Numbered from the stretch's first letter, positions 16,062 through 26,268 are shown. The stretch is DNA of 64,000 nt from Ignavibacteria bacterium (GCA_013298775.1 JAAFIV010000002.1:175873-239872), one strand, 5' to 3'. A program made the numbers and translations. The notes: generated from the sequence alone by a model not told the origin.

Positions 16062-18965
16062 ATGGCTAAAACAACTGCGGAAACATCACCGTTTTCAGGA
16101 TTTGCACGTTTGGGTGAATTTGTTGCCCTAGACTTTGAAACCACTGGTTTGAATCCAAAAGAAGATACTATTATCGAGGTGGGTGCGGTGCGATACCGTG
16201 CGGGGCAAGAAGTGGAACGGTTTTCCACGCTTGTGAATCCTGAGCGCAAGTTATCGCTAGAAATTGCACAATTAACTGGTATTCAGCCAGAAGAGCTAAA
16301 AAGCGCACCAAACCTCACCAGTGTTGCAAATAAGCTCTACGCTTTTTTGGGCAATTCCCCCATCATGGCGCACAATGCGGACTTTGAGCGAAAATTTCTG
16401 CAATCCATATTTGGTGAGGATTACTTACCAAAAATGATGGATTCCTGCCATTTATTAGCGTATGTGTATCCCTTCGCGCCAACGCTGAGTTTGGAGTATT
16501 TCATTCGACAGTTTGGCATTCGAGACCATGAGCATCATCGCGGCTTGCAGGACGCATTGGATATGGTTGAGGTCGTGCGCCATCTGGACGTAGCTCTGAA
16601 CGAAGCATCATTTGCCGAGCCGTGTGCAATTATTGAGCATTACTTTGAAAAAACGGAAGTCTGGGGCTGGAAGCCGCTCTTTGTCGGGCGTTTCCCAGAA
16701 AATGAAGCAGTCTATAACGGCGACCTCCCTGCCCTACGCAATTTCCGATCGCAATTCGCCGAAGAAGAACGTCCCGCGCTCGAAGCACGTCTCAGTACCG
16801 CACCAATGCGGCTTTCAGAGTCGGAATTTTTCAAATCGGAGTACAAGCAGTATCAATTACGCGATTCTCAGCAAAAATTGGCTCAAAAAGCCGCACAAAT
16901 CCTCAACGATGGCGGTGTGTACGTGGCGGAAGCTGGTACAGGCACAGGAAAAACACTCGCGTATCTCACGGCAACACTTGCCTCGCTTTCGACGACGAAT
17001 GAAAGTCCAGTCGTTGTTTCCACACATACGAAAGCATTGCAGAATCAGTTTTTGGAGCAGGAATTACCGCGCTTGCAGAGATTATTTAAGGTGCCAGAAT
17101 TGAAAGCGGTGGTGTTGAAAGGGATGAATAATTATGCGTGTCTAAAAAAGATTCGAGAAATTATGCCGCTTTTCGACGGCTATATGTATGCCGACAATGA
17201 AAAAGAGCTGTATTCGGCTGCCTTCCTCACGCGCTGGATGCTGGCGACCAATGAAGGTGAAATTGAAGAATTACCTCGCCCTTTGCACGAATTCCCCGTC
17301 ATACAAGCAGTGGCGCGGGATGCACGGGCAGACTACCGCGACTGCAACCGCCATGAATGCAACTTTTTTGAACAATGTTTATTCTTTCGCAAACAGTGGG
17401 AAGCCGCATCAGCACACATTTTGGCGGTAAATCATTCATTGTTGCTGACCTATCCAAAATCCTATCCTGAATTTGACCGCCTTGTGGTAGATGAAGCAGA
17501 TGAAATCGTGCAGGAATCTATCGAAGCCTTTAGCGATACGGCTGCACACAGCACCATGTTTGACTTCCACCGTTTTATGAGCGGCTCAGATGGTGTGCTA
17601 GAGAAGGTTGCGGGTGAAGTGCGCTTGGTGGCGCGAGCAGCATCGCAATCGCCTCAAACAGCAACAAAGAAGCGGACTTCGTGGGATGATATTGCCGTTG
17701 GCGATATGCAACTTATGCTGGAACGCTTTTCCCAATCGCTCGCCCGCCTGAATATGGTGATGGGCTTGATTCGCGGCGAAGAGTTTTTTGTGATTCAAGC
17801 AACACTCGAAGACCAGCGTATTTCCCCAACTTCACGGCAACAAATCATCGCCGAAACGGAGAATCTGCGCATTATCTGCACCGACATTATCAATTCTGGC
17901 GAAAAATTCTTGAAAGCCGCATTGGGGCTGATTTCCTCCGTTGAAGAAGTGCCAAGCGTGAAAGAATTACAAAGTCGCTTGAAAGATGCCGCAAGTATTC
18001 ACGAAACCTTGAAAATGTTTTTAGAACAAGACACCGACAAAGCCGCATTGTATCTACGCATTGACCGCAACGATTGGGCGTTTGTAGCAACGCCGTACAA
18101 CATCGGCGAACGCTTTGCGGAAGCTATTTTGAAGCCTCGCTACGCAGCAGTATTTACCTCAGCAACAATTTCCAACACCCGCGATATGAGCGACTTTTTG
18201 CGAGGAATTGGCACTCACACGCTCGAACACCAAACCTCTACAAGCCGCTTCAAATCTCCCTTTGATTACAAAAAGCATTCAAAAATTGTATTCCTGAAAA
18301 ACTTTGTACCAAACAATCACTTCGATTTTGCGCGGCTCTCGGCAGAGTTTATCCTGAATGCCGCAGAAACACTGGGTGGTAGAACACTTGTTCTCTTTAC
18401 TAGCAAAGAACGTCAGCGCAAAGTACACGATATTCTCTTTCCCATGCTCCGCGAGCAAGGAATGGAGCTGATTTCACACGGTATCACCCAAAGTTCACAA
18501 CATAAATGCGTGGAGCAGTTCAAATTCTCCAAAAAAGCTGTTCTCATGGGCGCACGCGGGCTGTGGAAAGGCGTGGATATTCCAGGTGATGATTTGCAGT
18601 GCTTGGTCTTGGAAAAAATGCCCTACGCCGTTCCCAACCCGTTTACGAAAGGTTTGCAAGAACTTTTAGTGAAACAATATCAGGATGATGCCTTGGAACG
18701 CGGCGAAACACCAGATTTGAAGCGGTGTTCACAAATGGCATGGAACGACGTAGATAAACCGCTCATGTTTCAAGCCTTCCGACAAATGTTTGGTCGCCTT
18801 ATTCGCACAGAAACCGATAAAGGCATAATGTTTGTGCTAGATTCGCAACTGCAAGGAAGTACGCTCTCGCCACGCCACAAGCAGCTTTTGGAGCTTTTGC
18901 CCGATGTTCCCTACGGCTTGGCAACGCCAGAACAGGCACTGAGGGAATTGAGCTTTTTGCGATAA
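16062..18965 (+). CDS. dinG: DinG-type 3'-5' exonuclease and Fe-S helicase
   Basis: This 967-residue fusion matches the Gram-positive-style DinG. The N-terminal DnaQ-like exonuclease has DFETTG (24-29), HNADFE (104-109) and HRGLQD (159-164), so the DEDDh catalytic set is complete. An XPD-like helicase follows, with Walker [10 protein letters not shown] (290-298) and a VVDEADEI motif II. Four cysteines lie between them: one in NNYACLKK and three in [13 protein letters not shown], the position of the 4Fe-4S cluster of XPD/DinG. The protein probably resolves R-loops, D-loops or other DNA structures. Its eleventh codon region overlaps an inverted copy of the upstream iteron (16086-16099). It starts at the right edge of the replication origin. 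Confidence 0.9.
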   Translation: MAKTTAETSPFSGFARLGEFVALDFETTGLNPKEDTIIEVGAVRYRAGQEVERFSTLVNPERKLSLEIAQLTGIQPEELKSAPNLTSVANKLYAFLGNSPIMAHNADFERKFLQSIFGEDYLPKMMDSCHLLAYVYPFAPTLSLEYFIRQFGIRDHEHHRGLQDALDMVEVVRHLDVALNEASFAEPCAIIEHYFEKTEVWGWKPLFVGRFPENEAVYNGDLPALRNFRSQFAEEERPALEARLSTAPMRLSESEFFKSEYKQYQLRDSQQKLAQKAAQILNDGGVYVAEAGTGTGKTLAYLTATLASLSTTNESPVVVSTHTKALQNQFLEQELPRLQRLFKVPELKAVVLKGMNNYACLKKIREIMPLFDGYMYADNEKELYSAAFLTRWMLATNEGEIEELPRPLHEFPVIQAVARDARADYRDCNRHECNFFEQCLFFRKQWEAASAHILAVNHSLLLTYPKSYPEFDRLVVDEADEIVQESIEAFSDTAAHSTMFDFHRFMSGSDGVLEKVAGEVRLVARAASQSPQTATKKRTSWDDIAVGDMQLMLERFSQSLARLNMVMGLIRGEEFFVIQATLEDQRISPTSRQQIIAETENLRIICTDIINSGEKFLKAALGLISSVEEVPSVKELQSRLKDAASIHETLKMFLEQDTDKAALYLRIDRNDWAFVATPYNIGERFAEAILKPRYAAVFTSATISNTRDMSDFLRGIGTHTLEHQTSTSRFKSPFDYKKHSKIVFLKNFVPNNHFDFARLSAEFILNAAETLGGRTLVLFTSKERQRKVHDILFPMLREQGMELISHGITQSSQHKCVEQFKFSKKAVLMGARGLWKGVDIPGDDLQCLVLEKMPYAVPNPFTKGLQELLVKQYQDDALERGETPDLKRCSQMAWNDVDKPLMFQAFRQMFGRLIRTETDKGIMFVLDSQLQGSTLSPRHKQLLELLPDVPYGLATPEQALRELSFLR

Positions 18966-18999
18966 ACCTTTACGTGAAAAATCTTTACAAAGAAACACC

Positions 19000-19392
19000 A
19001 TGATAAAATTTGCCTATACAATTCTTTACGTCCAAGACGTGGGAAAATCCGTTGAGTTTTACGAAAAAGCATTTGGCTTTTCGCGGAAATTTGTAACACC
19101 AGAAAATGATTACGGTGAACTTCTTGTTGGTGAAACGACGCTTGCTTTTGTGTCGCATGAATTAGCGCGAACAAACCTCAAAGATGGCTTCGTAACAAGC
19201 AATTTAATAGATAAACCATTTGGCATTGAAATTGGTTTTACAACAGAGAATGTAGAAGAAACCGTAAAAATGGCGGTAAATATTGGCGCAATTATCATCG
19301 AATATCCCAAAACGAAATCGTGGGGACAGACAGTGGCATATATACGCGACCTTGACGGCTTTTTAATCGAAATTTGTACACCGATTGGGTAA
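19000..19392 (+). CDS. VOC (glyoxalase/bleomycin-resistance) family protein
   Basis: This single-domain protein of 130 residues is made of the two beta-alpha-beta-beta-beta modules of the vicinal oxygen chelate fold. The first opens [20 protein letters not shown] with the usual YEKAFGF; the second ends [15 protein letters not shown], with the Glu that normally binds metal. Members include metal-dependent lyases and isomerases and antibiotic-binding proteins, and substrate cannot be told from sequence. The gene begins 34 bases after dinG. Its stop lies 6 bases before the start of the following nuclease gene, so all three may share a transcript. Confidence 0.8.
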   Translation: MIKFAYTILYVQDVGKSVEFYEKAFGFSRKFVTPENDYGELLVGETTLAFVSHELARTNLKDGFVTSNLIDKPFGIEIGFTTENVEETVKMAVNIGAIIIEYPKTKSWGQTVAYIRDLDGFLIEICTPIG

Positions 19393-19406
19393 CCAAAAGA
19401 ACAGCC

Positions 19407-20336
19407 ATGATTATTGCCAATCCCATCTACGACGTAGTATTCAAGCGGCTTATGGAGAATGAGTCCGTTGCGAAGTTCTTTATTGGAACCTTGCTGGATA
19501 TTACGATTGAGACAGTTGAAGTGCAGCCGCAAGAATTCACCTTTCTCAAAGACCTCGACCCCAACGACCCTGCAATACGGAAATTTGCGGAAGAAAAAAT
19601 CCGCGAGCGGCTTTCTATCAATGTTTTCCGCTTAGATTTTATAGCGACAGTCAAAACTGAACATGGTGAGCGCAAGAAGATTTTGATTGAAATTCAAAAA
19701 GCAAGAAACCCGATTGATGTGATGCGTTTTCGCAATTACCTCGCCGAACAGTACAAAAAAGAGGATGTCATTGATACCACAAAAACTGCACTTCCCATCA
19801 CGACGATTTATATTCTTGGCTTTTCTTTGCCAGAGATTGAAACGCCGTGCATAAAGGTAGAGCGCACCTATCACGACCTCATCAACAAAACTAACATTGA
19901 AACAAAAAGTGAATTTATTGAAAAACTAACGCATGATTGCTTTGTTGTGCAGGTGGAACGCATCACCAACCGCTACCAAACACGTCTGGATAAATTGCTC
20001 AGTATTTTTGAGCAGCAGCATTTTACGGATGAGCGCAGTATTGTTAAGGATTACCGCCACACACCAGACTTGGAGGAAATAAAAACAATGACCGATATTC
20101 TGCACCATGCAGGAACTGACCCCGAAAAGCGGAAACAACTAGAAACAGAGCAAGAGGCATGGCGCACCATCAATGCGATGTTTGGAGAAAAAGAACAATC
20201 CTATTTGAAGCAATTAGCGGAGAAAGACCAAGCTCTCAGCGAGAAAGACCAGACTATTAGCGAAAAAGACCAGACTATTAGCGAGAAAGATAGGCAAATT
20301 GCAGAGCTTTTACGAAAACTGAGTGAACGGGAATAA
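19407..20336 (+). CDS. Rpn/PD-(D/E)XK nuclease family transposase-like protein
   Basis: This 309-residue protein of the Rpn type was once annotated as transposase and is now linked to recombination-promoting DNA cleavage or phage defence. It opens with the characteristic NPIYDVVFKRLMENESVAKF. The nuclease core shows FRLDFIATV followed by KKILIEIQKA, a D...ExQ variant of the PD-(D/E)XK centre typical of this family. The C-terminal ~35 residues are a coiled coil built from near-exact seven-residue repeats (EKDQTIS). Met at 19407 is used because the family N-terminus starts there. A terminator follows within 25 bases of the stop. Confidence 0.82.
   Translation: MIIANPIYDVVFKRLMENESVAKFFIGTLLDITIETVEVQPQEFTFLKDLDPNDPAIRKFAEEKIRERLSINVFRLDFIATVKTEHGERKKILIEIQKARNPIDVMRFRNYLAEQYKKEDVIDTTKTALPITTIYILGFSLPEIETPCIKVERTYHDLINKTNIETKSEFIEKLTHDCFVVQVERITNRYQTRLDKLLSIFEQQHFTDERSIVKDYRHTPDLEEIKTMTDILHHAGTDPEKRKQLETEQEAWRTINAMFGEKEQSYLKQLAEKDQALSEKDQTISEKDQTISEKDRQIAELLRKLSERE
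20220..20300 (+). repeat. in-frame 21-bp tandem repeat encoding a coiled coil
   Basis: Three copies of a 21-base unit (GAGAAAGACCAGACTATTAG followed by C, with variants) plus a partial copy lie at the 3' end of the Rpn-like nuclease gene. Each encodes one heptad EKDQTIS. Copies 2 and 3 differ at one base. Changes in copy number would keep the frame and lengthen or shorten the coiled coil. Confidence 0.85.
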
Positions 20337-20360
20337 TCAAGAAATATTTTGAAGCACGAC

Positions 20361-20401
20361 AAAGCCCTATATGCTTGATAAAATCTTGCATACAGGGCTT
20401 T
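20361..20401. terminator. bidirectional rho-independent terminator
   Basis: AAAGCCCT and AGGGCTTT close a hairpin that also pairs TATGC with GCATA further in. It lies between the convergent nuclease gene and the first array permease and can serve both. The right half (ATCTTGCAT, CAGGGCTTT) is shared with the two terminators around the DUF1016 gene near 60 kb. Confidence 0.75.
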
Positions 20402-20424
20402 ATTGTGTTTAGCAATGAACTTTT

Positions 20425-22827
20425 TTATTCACTTCGGAGCGACTGCACAGGATTTGCCTCCGCCGCCCGCCACGACTGTCCTGCAACAGTTAAAAAGGCT
20501 ACCACAATCGCAACGCTGCCCGCCAACAAAAACACACCTGCACCCAGTTCAATCTTGTATGCAAAATCTTGGAGCCATTTGCTGGAAACCCAGTATGCAA
20601 GCGGTGTTGCGAGGACGATTGAAATCACTACCAATTTCAGGAAATCTTTCGACAACAGCCCAATAATACTTGCCACCGACGCGCCCAACACCTTACGAAT
20701 ACCGATTTCCTTCGTGCGCTGCTCGGCAGTAAATGCCGCCAAACCAAGCAAACCTAGACACGAAATGGCAATCGCAATACCAGCAAATACCGCAACCACT
20801 GACCGCAACTGCTGTTCACGCTTATAGGCGTTGTTAAATTCATCATCCAAAAAGGTGTATTCAAACGGACGATTTGGAACAGCGCGTTTCCATACGGCTT
20901 CGAGCGATGCAAGTGTTTGTGCGGGGTTGCCAGCACTGAGTTTTATACTCATATTCCACATAAATGGCTCATAATAGTGCAAGAGCAAAGGTTCTATGCT
21001 ATTTCGGAGCGTTCCGACGTTGAAATCTTTTACAACGCCTAGCACACGTCCTGTTTTCTCGATATTCCAGCCGCTCGCCTTTTCACCAATGTTGTAGCCG
21101 ATTTCCTTACCGATTGCCGTACCATTTTCCCACTTCAGTTTTTTTGCCAATGCTTCATTGATTAAAAAACCATTTTGCTTGTCCGCTTCAGAAGCATTGA
21201 AATTACGCCCTTCTTTCATCGAAATACCGTATTGTGGGAGAAAATGCTCATCAATGCAAAGCCACTTCATATTCGGGTCTTGGTCGCCGCTTGCCAGATA
21301 TTTCGGCTGTATTGGCATTTGTATCAAAACATCGGTTTTGCCCAAAATAGCACTGGACATCGAAACATCTTGAACGCCAGAAACCGCACGAAAACTAGAC
21401 TTCAGAACTTCTTTCTGGTCTGCATCGTCCTTACCGCGTAACTTGACAATGAGCATCTGTTCGCGGTCGAAGCCTACATTCTTGGAAACGATGTATTGAA
21501 GCTGGTTCTGAACGACGAGCGTACCGATAATCATAGCGATTGACAAGGAAAATTGTACCACCACCAACACCGAGCGTAAGGAAATCTTGCCCGCCTTTCC
21601 CTGAAAGCGTGATGCTGCCTTACTTTTCAATGCTTCGACGGGCTTAAAATTCGACAACATAAGCGCGGGATAAATACCAGCAAAAAGGCTCACCACCAGC
21701 AATAATGCCGCAAGTGCGCCCCCCAAGAGAGTAAGATTGAGCGAACCAGCACCAAGCAGTGCTACGTGCTTATTTGTCAGAGAATTGAAGGATGGCAAAA
21801 GGAGTTCTACTGCCAGAAGCGAGAAAACAAGCGCGATTGCCGTCATTATCACCGATTCGCCCCAGAATTGGAGGGCAAGTTGTCCACGTTTCGCACCAAG
21901 CGTTTTGCGAACACCAACTTCCCGCGCACGGTTTGTGTACCGCGCCGTTGCGAGGTTTGTGTAATTGATACACGCCAAACCGAGAATAATCGCCAAAACC
22001 ACCGCAAGGAAATTCACGGATGCTTGCGCACCCTCATCCACAAGGTGAATGCTGGTGAGCGGGTGCAATGCAAGAACGACAGGAATATCTTTTGCCAGTT
22101 TGTTCTTGAGCGCAGAAAGCTGTGTTTGTGCGGCTTCGGCAGATGTTCCTTCTTTCAGCAAAACGTAGGTGAGAAACGGATTCCAAAACAGACTTTTGAA
22201 ACCGTCTGGCATAGCAAATTCGCGCTTGACGGTTTCCATTGAACCAAGAATTTCAAATTGTAAGTGCGATTGCGCAGGAATGTCGCGCATCACGCCCGTC
22301 ACTTTCATATCGAACTTGTTATCCACGCGAATCACCTTGCCCATTGCTTGTGTTGTGCCGAAATACCGCTTGGCTGCTGTTTCGGAGATGACCGCAGAAT
22401 ATGGCTCTACGAGCGCAGTTTGCATATTTCCTTGCACGAGCGGAAAATCGAACATTTGGAACACATTTGCATCAGCAAATTTCACGGTTTTGTCATAAAC
22501 TTGCGTTGTGCCAACGGTAAGCAGTATTTCCCCAAAATGCTCATAAAACCTTGTGCCAGCTTGAATTTGCGGAACATCTTGGGTGAGATGCTCTACCCAC
22601 GCCGGAGCGGTATTTTCGGGGGCTTGATTTTTTCTCTCCCACTGCGTGAAACGATAGATTCTGTCAGCTTTTGCGTGGAATTTGTCAAAGGAAATATCAT
22701 CAGCAATGTGCAAGCTGAGAAGGATGGTACACGTCAGTCCCAGAGCCAGTCCGACGATGTTGATAGCAGTGTAGGATTTTTGCCGAAGAAGGCTCCGCAG
22801 CGCGATTTTAAGGTAGTTTTGAAGCAT
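20425..22827 (-). CDS. array permease 1, tandem MacB/FtsX-domain ABC permease
   Basis: This 800-residue inner-membrane protein begins MLQNYLKIALRSLLRQKSY. It has one helix (about 20-42), an extracytoplasmic MacB-type domain to about 280, three or four helices to about 450, a second extracytoplasmic domain and three final helices. Such duplicated permeases (COG0577 class) usually work with a separate LolD/MacB-type ATPase to export peptides, lipids or antibiotics, or act by mechanotransmission. The coupling sequence EQRTKEIGIRKVLGASVASI is shared almost exactly with its neighbours. Its third domain carries the extra helix pair GAGVFLLAGSVAIVVAFLTV, which is somewhat diverged. It is the leftmost copy and ends toward the Rpn nuclease gene across a terminator. 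Confidence 0.88.
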   Translation of the reverse strand: MLQNYLKIALRSLLRQKSYTAINIVGLALGLTCTILLSLHIADDISFDKFHAKADRIYRFTQWERKNQAPENTAPAWVEHLTQDVPQIQAGTRFYEHFGEILLTVGTTQVYDKTVKFADANVFQMFDFPLVQGNMQTALVEPYSAVISETAAKRYFGTTQAMGKVIRVDNKFDMKVTGVMRDIPAQSHLQFEILGSMETVKREFAMPDGFKSLFWNPFLTYVLLKEGTSAEAAQTQLSALKNKLAKDIPVVLALHPLTSIHLVDEGAQASVNFLAVVLAIILGLACINYTNLATARYTNRAREVGVRKTLGAKRGQLALQFWGESVIMTAIALVFSLLAVELLLPSFNSLTNKHVALLGAGSLNLTLLGGALAALLLVVSLFAGIYPALMLSNFKPVEALKSKAASRFQGKAGKISLRSVLVVVQFSLSIAMIIGTLVVQNQLQYIVSKNVGFDREQMLIVKLRGKDDADQKEVLKSSFRAVSGVQDVSMSSAILGKTDVLIQMPIQPKYLASGDQDPNMKWLCIDEHFLPQYGISMKEGRNFNASEADKQNGFLINEALAKKLKWENGTAIGKEIGYNIGEKASGWNIEKTGRVLGVVKDFNVGTLRNSIEPLLLHYYEPFMWNMSIKLSAGNPAQTLASLEAVWKRAVPNRPFEYTFLDDEFNNAYKREQQLRSVVAVFAGIAIAISCLGLLGLAAFTAEQRTKEIGIRKVLGASVASIIGLLSKDFLKLVVISIVLATPLAYWVSSKWLQDFAYKIELGAGVFLLAGSVAIVVAFLTVAGQSWRAAEANPVQSLRSE

Positions 22828-22875
22828 GGCTGTATGGAAAATTGTGGTGGAAATGAATGATAAACCGCGTGAATT

Positions 22876-23133
22876 CTAGCGTTTCCGCCGAAAGGTAATA
22901 GCAATGCGCTCTTCATCAACGGGCGAAACTTGGTAGGTGTCCCAACCGGAGTCGTATTCTGCCAAAATATTGCGAATACAATTTGCCCGCGAAGTGCTTG
23001 GAAAGCCGTAGTCGTGTAGGGTGAAGAACTCTACACGGTATTGAAAATCAAGCGTTGTGCCATTTACTTTTACGGCGATTTCAACGTTTTGATTTTCCTC
23101 AAACGAAGGAATCTGGACGGCAAAAGAATTCAT
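22876..23133 (-). CDS. hypothetical protein
   Basis: This soluble protein of 85 residues was not recognised. It reads as alternating beta strands with one helical segment (TSRANCIRNILAEYDSGW), ending in a basic RRKR. The segment SRANCIRNIL resembles a short helix that could bind a partner. It lies 48 bases upstream of array permease 1 in the same direction and may be transcribed with it. Composition is like its neighbours. Coding potential is supported by an intact frame in the only non-permease part of this stretch. Confidence 0.5.
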   Translation of the reverse strand: MNSFAVQIPSFEENQNVEIAVKVNGTTLDFQYRVEFFTLHDYGFPSTSRANCIRNILAEYDSGWDTYQVSPVDEERIAITFRRKR

Positions 23134-23317
23134 GATATTTCCCTTGAACAGTTGATAAAGACCTGGTTTTTAGGCTTTTTTTGTGAACATTTGGTTGTTT
23201 TTTTACTTCAAAGCGTGATGCTGCCGTAGTTTTAAGAAATGGTTAAATTCCTTTGAAATCAAGGTAATGAAAGGTAATTTTGAACATAAAATGCTATAAT
23301 TTCGTCAGCACTCTGAT

Positions 23318-23551
23318 ATGCCCACAACATTCATTGAATCCTATAAATTTCGTTTTTACTCTTCTGATTACAAGGAACCACCGCACGTTCACGTTATTCG
23401 TGATGATTGCGAGGCGAAAATATGGCTTCATTCCTTGAAGGTGGAATACAATCATGGTTACAATTCCTCAGAACTCAATTATTTGGTAAAGCTCACAGAA
23501 CTTTATCACAACGACCTTTTGGAGAAATGGAATGCCCACTTTAACAAATAA
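23318..23551 (+). CDS. DUF4160 family protein, possible toxin-antitoxin partner
   Basis: This small protein of 77 residues has the DUF4160 pattern. The sequence SYKFRFYSSDYKEPPHVHVI holds the family's PPHVHV-type strand, followed by a DDCEAKIWLHSLKVEYNHGY stretch and a C-terminal helix. DUF4160 genes are nearly always paired with a DUF2442 gene, as here, and the pair is suspected to be a toxin-antitoxin-like module, but no activity is established. It overlaps the next gene by 20 bases. The pair runs against the permease genes around it. Confidence 0.75.
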   Translation: MPTTFIESYKFRFYSSDYKEPPHVHVIRDDCEAKIWLHSLKVEYNHGYNSSELNYLVKLTELYHNDLLEKWNAHFNK

Positions 23552-23804
23552 CATCTCAAACACTACACTACAAGCAATCACGGTGCATTTCACCGAAAAT
23601 ACTGTTCATATTACCTTGAACGACGGACAGATTCTATACCTCGACTTGCAGCAAGATTGGCTGAAATGGCTTGCCCAAGCAACGCCCGCACAGCGCGAAA
23701 ACTGGTCGCTCGAACCACGCGGTAGTGCTATATATTGGGATGATTTAGACGATGGTATTGAGGTCTGTCATGCACTTGAAGCATCATTATTACTCGCTTC
23801 GTAA
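23532..23804 (+). CDS. DUF2442 family protein
   Basis: This 90-residue protein ends in the typical DUF2442 signature GSAIYWDDLDDGIEVCHAL, which corresponds to the family's W-x-DLDEDI core. The long N-terminal part (about 45 residues) is a plain beta-rich segment. The last four residues, LLAS, and the stop are encoded by the complement of the final codons of array permease 2, with a 15-base overlap. The tail therefore probably replaced or extended the original C-terminus when the module entered this site. It is probably co-expressed with the DUF4160 gene. Confidence 0.72.
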   Translation: MPTLTNNISNTTLQAITVHFTENTVHITLNDGQILYLDLQQDWLKWLAQATPAQRENWSLEPRGSAIYWDDLDDGIEVCHALEASLLLAS

Positions 23805-26234
23805 AGACTGCACGGGATTCGCCCCAGCCGCTCGCCACGCCTGCCCTGCAACGGTCATAAATGCTATCACCACAGCCGCCGCGCCCGCGCTGGCAAATAC
23901 CCACCACGTGAGTTCCACACGGTACGCAAAATCCTGAAGCCATGCACCCATACCCCAGTATGCAAGCGGGGTTGCGAGAACGATAGCGATTCCAACGAGT
24001 TTGAGGAAATCTTTGCTGAGAAGTGTGATAATACTCGCCACCGACGCGCCCAACACCTTGCGTATGCCGATTTCCTTCGTGCGTTGTTCGGCGGTAAAGG
24101 CTGCAAGCCCGAATAAACCTAGGCAGGCAACAATAATCGCAATCACGGTGAACAAGCCCAACACATTGCCTAAACGCTGCTCGGCGCGGAAATGGCGGTC
24201 AAATTCTTCATCCATGAAGGAATACTCAAATGGCTTATCGCCTGCAACACGCTTCCATGCTTGTTCTGCCGCCTTGACAGCCGCTTCACTTTGTCCTGCG
24301 CGAACACGTACAGCCATAGCTCCGCCGCGAATGTTGTACGCTTTCGAGGCTTTGTGAAACAGTGCAAATGGCTCTATTCCTACGTGGAGCGAAGCGGTAT
24401 TGAAATTTTTCATGATGCCAATCACCTTGAATTTTTTGTTGTCGCCACCTGGAAACACGAGCGTCTGACCAATCGGGTCTTTCCAGCCAATGCGCTTCAC
24501 TGCTTCTTCGTTCAGCAAAACGCCTTCTTCGCACTCTGCACTGAGGTCTTTTGAGAATGAATGCCCTTTTACCATTTTCGCGCCAAGTGTTTTCAAAAAG
24601 TCCTCATCCGCAAGATATGATGCGAGTTCTAAGTTATTTAGAGGCGCGTTTTCTGGCTTGAAAAAGTCTTGATACGAGCCGCGTCCGGGAACGCTTGTGG
24701 TCTGGCTCACGCCCAGTACCTGCGATTGCGCCAAGAGTTCTTGCTTGTAGCTGTCTGCCTTGTCGGCAAGCGCGTCGGCGTTGTCCACGAGCAAAATATT
24801 TTCTCGTGAAAACCCAATGTCCATAGACCGCACAAATGCTAGTTGCGAATACACAATCGCTGTGCAAGCAATCAGCGCAACCGACACCGTGAACTGAAAC
24901 ACTACAAGCGCGTTGCGAATACCGCGACTTTTCATGCCGAGTCTGAGCTTGCCCGAAAGCACATCCACCGGCTTGACCGACGACAAATACAACGCTGGAT
25001 ACACACCCGCCACAATGCCTACAAGCAGCGTCAATGCAAGCGTACAGGCACTCAGTACCCAATTTGTTGTGAAATTAAGTGCGAGTATTTTGCCAGAAAA
25101 AGTGTTAAACGGATGCAGCACAATTTCAATCAAACAAACCGCCAACACCGTTGCAATCACGCTTACAAGCATAGATTCGCTCAGAAATTGCATCACCAAA
25201 TGCTTACGGGCTACGCCTAAGGATTTACGAATACCAATTTCCTTTGCTCGACGTGCAGACCGCGCCGTTGCTAGGTTGATGAAATTGATACACGCCAGAA
25301 CAATGATAAGTGCTGCCACCAGCGCGAAAATATACACCGTGCGAATGCTGCCAGCATCACCTAAGCGATTGCCAGCATCGTTAGAGTGCAAATATACTTC
25401 TGTGAACGGCTGCAGGACGAGGTTCCAGTACCCGCCTTGTTTCTTCATATCGGCGTAAGATTGCCCAATGCGGTCGAAGGCGGCGGGCGCGTATTTGTCC
25501 ACCATTTGGGGTAATTTCGCTTGCAACGCCTGTGCTGACGCTTCTTCCTTCAACTGCACGTAGGTAACAAGCTGGCACCACACCCAACTCCAATCAAAAT
25601 CCTGTACAACCTTATAGCTTGAAATGGACGTGAGCATATCAAACGAAATATGCGACGTGCTAGGCGGATTTTCCATCACGCCGACAACTTTGAATTCGCG
25701 CTGTTTATCGCCCATAAGCAAGATTTTACCGAGTGTTTGAGCTGATGATACATTCGCACCAAAGTATTTATCCACCATGCTTCGCGTAAGCACGATAGTT
25801 CGCGGCTCATTAAGCAAAATATTGGAAGAGGAAGCCAGAAGTTTGAAGCTAAACATTTTGAAAAAATGCTCGTCAGTGGCGAGAATACTGCTTTCGTTGA
25901 AAACCTTCGTGCCAGAGCGCACGGTGGAAGTCATAAGTGGAAAAAACCGCGTTGCCCGCTCCACTTCTGGAAAATCCTGCATCAGCCGCGCTGCAACGGG
26001 TGGCGGCGTTGTTCCGCCTACGCCGCTCATTTCACCCATTTTTGCAGAAAGATTCACGCGGTACATGCGGTCCGCGCTTGAGTGGAAGCGGTCGAAGGAG
26101 AGTTCATGCTGGATATAGAGCAGCATCAGCAAACACGCTGCCATGCCGATTGTCAGCCCAACGATGTTGATGGCAGAGTAGCCTTTTTGCCGGGAAAGAT
26201 TGCGAAGAGCGATTTTAAGGTAGTTCCAGAACAT
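23790..26234 (-). CDS. array permease 2, tandem MacB/FtsX-domain ABC permease
   Basis: This permease of 814 residues starts MFWNYLKIALRNLSRQKGYS. Helix layout is one N-terminal, a block of about four near 290-450, and three C-terminal, with two extracytoplasmic domains between. The C-terminus is ...AWRAAGANPVQSLRSE, shared with the neighbours, while the extracytoplasmic domains differ strongly, so substrates or partners probably differ. Its start lies 34 bases after the stop of permease 3, which suggests co-transcription of 3 and 2. The last 15 bases overlap the stop of the rightward DUF2442 gene. The Leu codon in QSLRSE is TTA here, and its complement is that gene's stop. Confidence 0.88.
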   Translation of the reverse strand: MFWNYLKIALRNLSRQKGYSAINIVGLTIGMAACLLMLLYIQHELSFDRFHSSADRMYRVNLSAKMGEMSGVGGTTPPPVAARLMQDFPEVERATRFFPLMTSTVRSGTKVFNESSILATDEHFFKMFSFKLLASSSNILLNEPRTIVLTRSMVDKYFGANVSSAQTLGKILLMGDKQREFKVVGVMENPPSTSHISFDMLTSISSYKVVQDFDWSWVWCQLVTYVQLKEEASAQALQAKLPQMVDKYAPAAFDRIGQSYADMKKQGGYWNLVLQPFTEVYLHSNDAGNRLGDAGSIRTVYIFALVAALIIVLACINFINLATARSARRAKEIGIRKSLGVARKHLVMQFLSESMLVSVIATVLAVCLIEIVLHPFNTFSGKILALNFTTNWVLSACTLALTLLVGIVAGVYPALYLSSVKPVDVLSGKLRLGMKSRGIRNALVVFQFTVSVALIACTAIVYSQLAFVRSMDIGFSRENILLVDNADALADKADSYKQELLAQSQVLGVSQTTSVPGRGSYQDFFKPENAPLNNLELASYLADEDFLKTLGAKMVKGHSFSKDLSAECEEGVLLNEEAVKRIGWKDPIGQTLVFPGGDNKKFKVIGIMKNFNTASLHVGIEPFALFHKASKAYNIRGGAMAVRVRAGQSEAAVKAAEQAWKRVAGDKPFEYSFMDEEFDRHFRAEQRLGNVLGLFTVIAIIVACLGLFGLAAFTAEQRTKEIGIRKVLGASVASIITLLSKDFLKLVGIAIVLATPLAYWGMGAWLQDFAYRVELTWWVFASAGAAAVVIAFMTVAGQAWRAAGANPVQSLRSE

Positions 26235-26268
26235 GATGATTTTTCAAAAATGGTTAAACGTTTAGTAA

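Noticed and set aside
19407..20336. Insertion sequence with transposase
   Set aside because: The protein is an Rpn-type nuclease, often misnamed transposase. No terminal inverted repeats or target duplication flank it, and it is co-directional with dinG and the VOC gene.
23207..23240. Possible relic of permease 1 (shared AAAGCGTGATGCTGCC)
   Set aside because: A single 16-base match with weak extension is about what chance gives across a window of this size, unlike the two relics that match a conserved C-terminus in frame.
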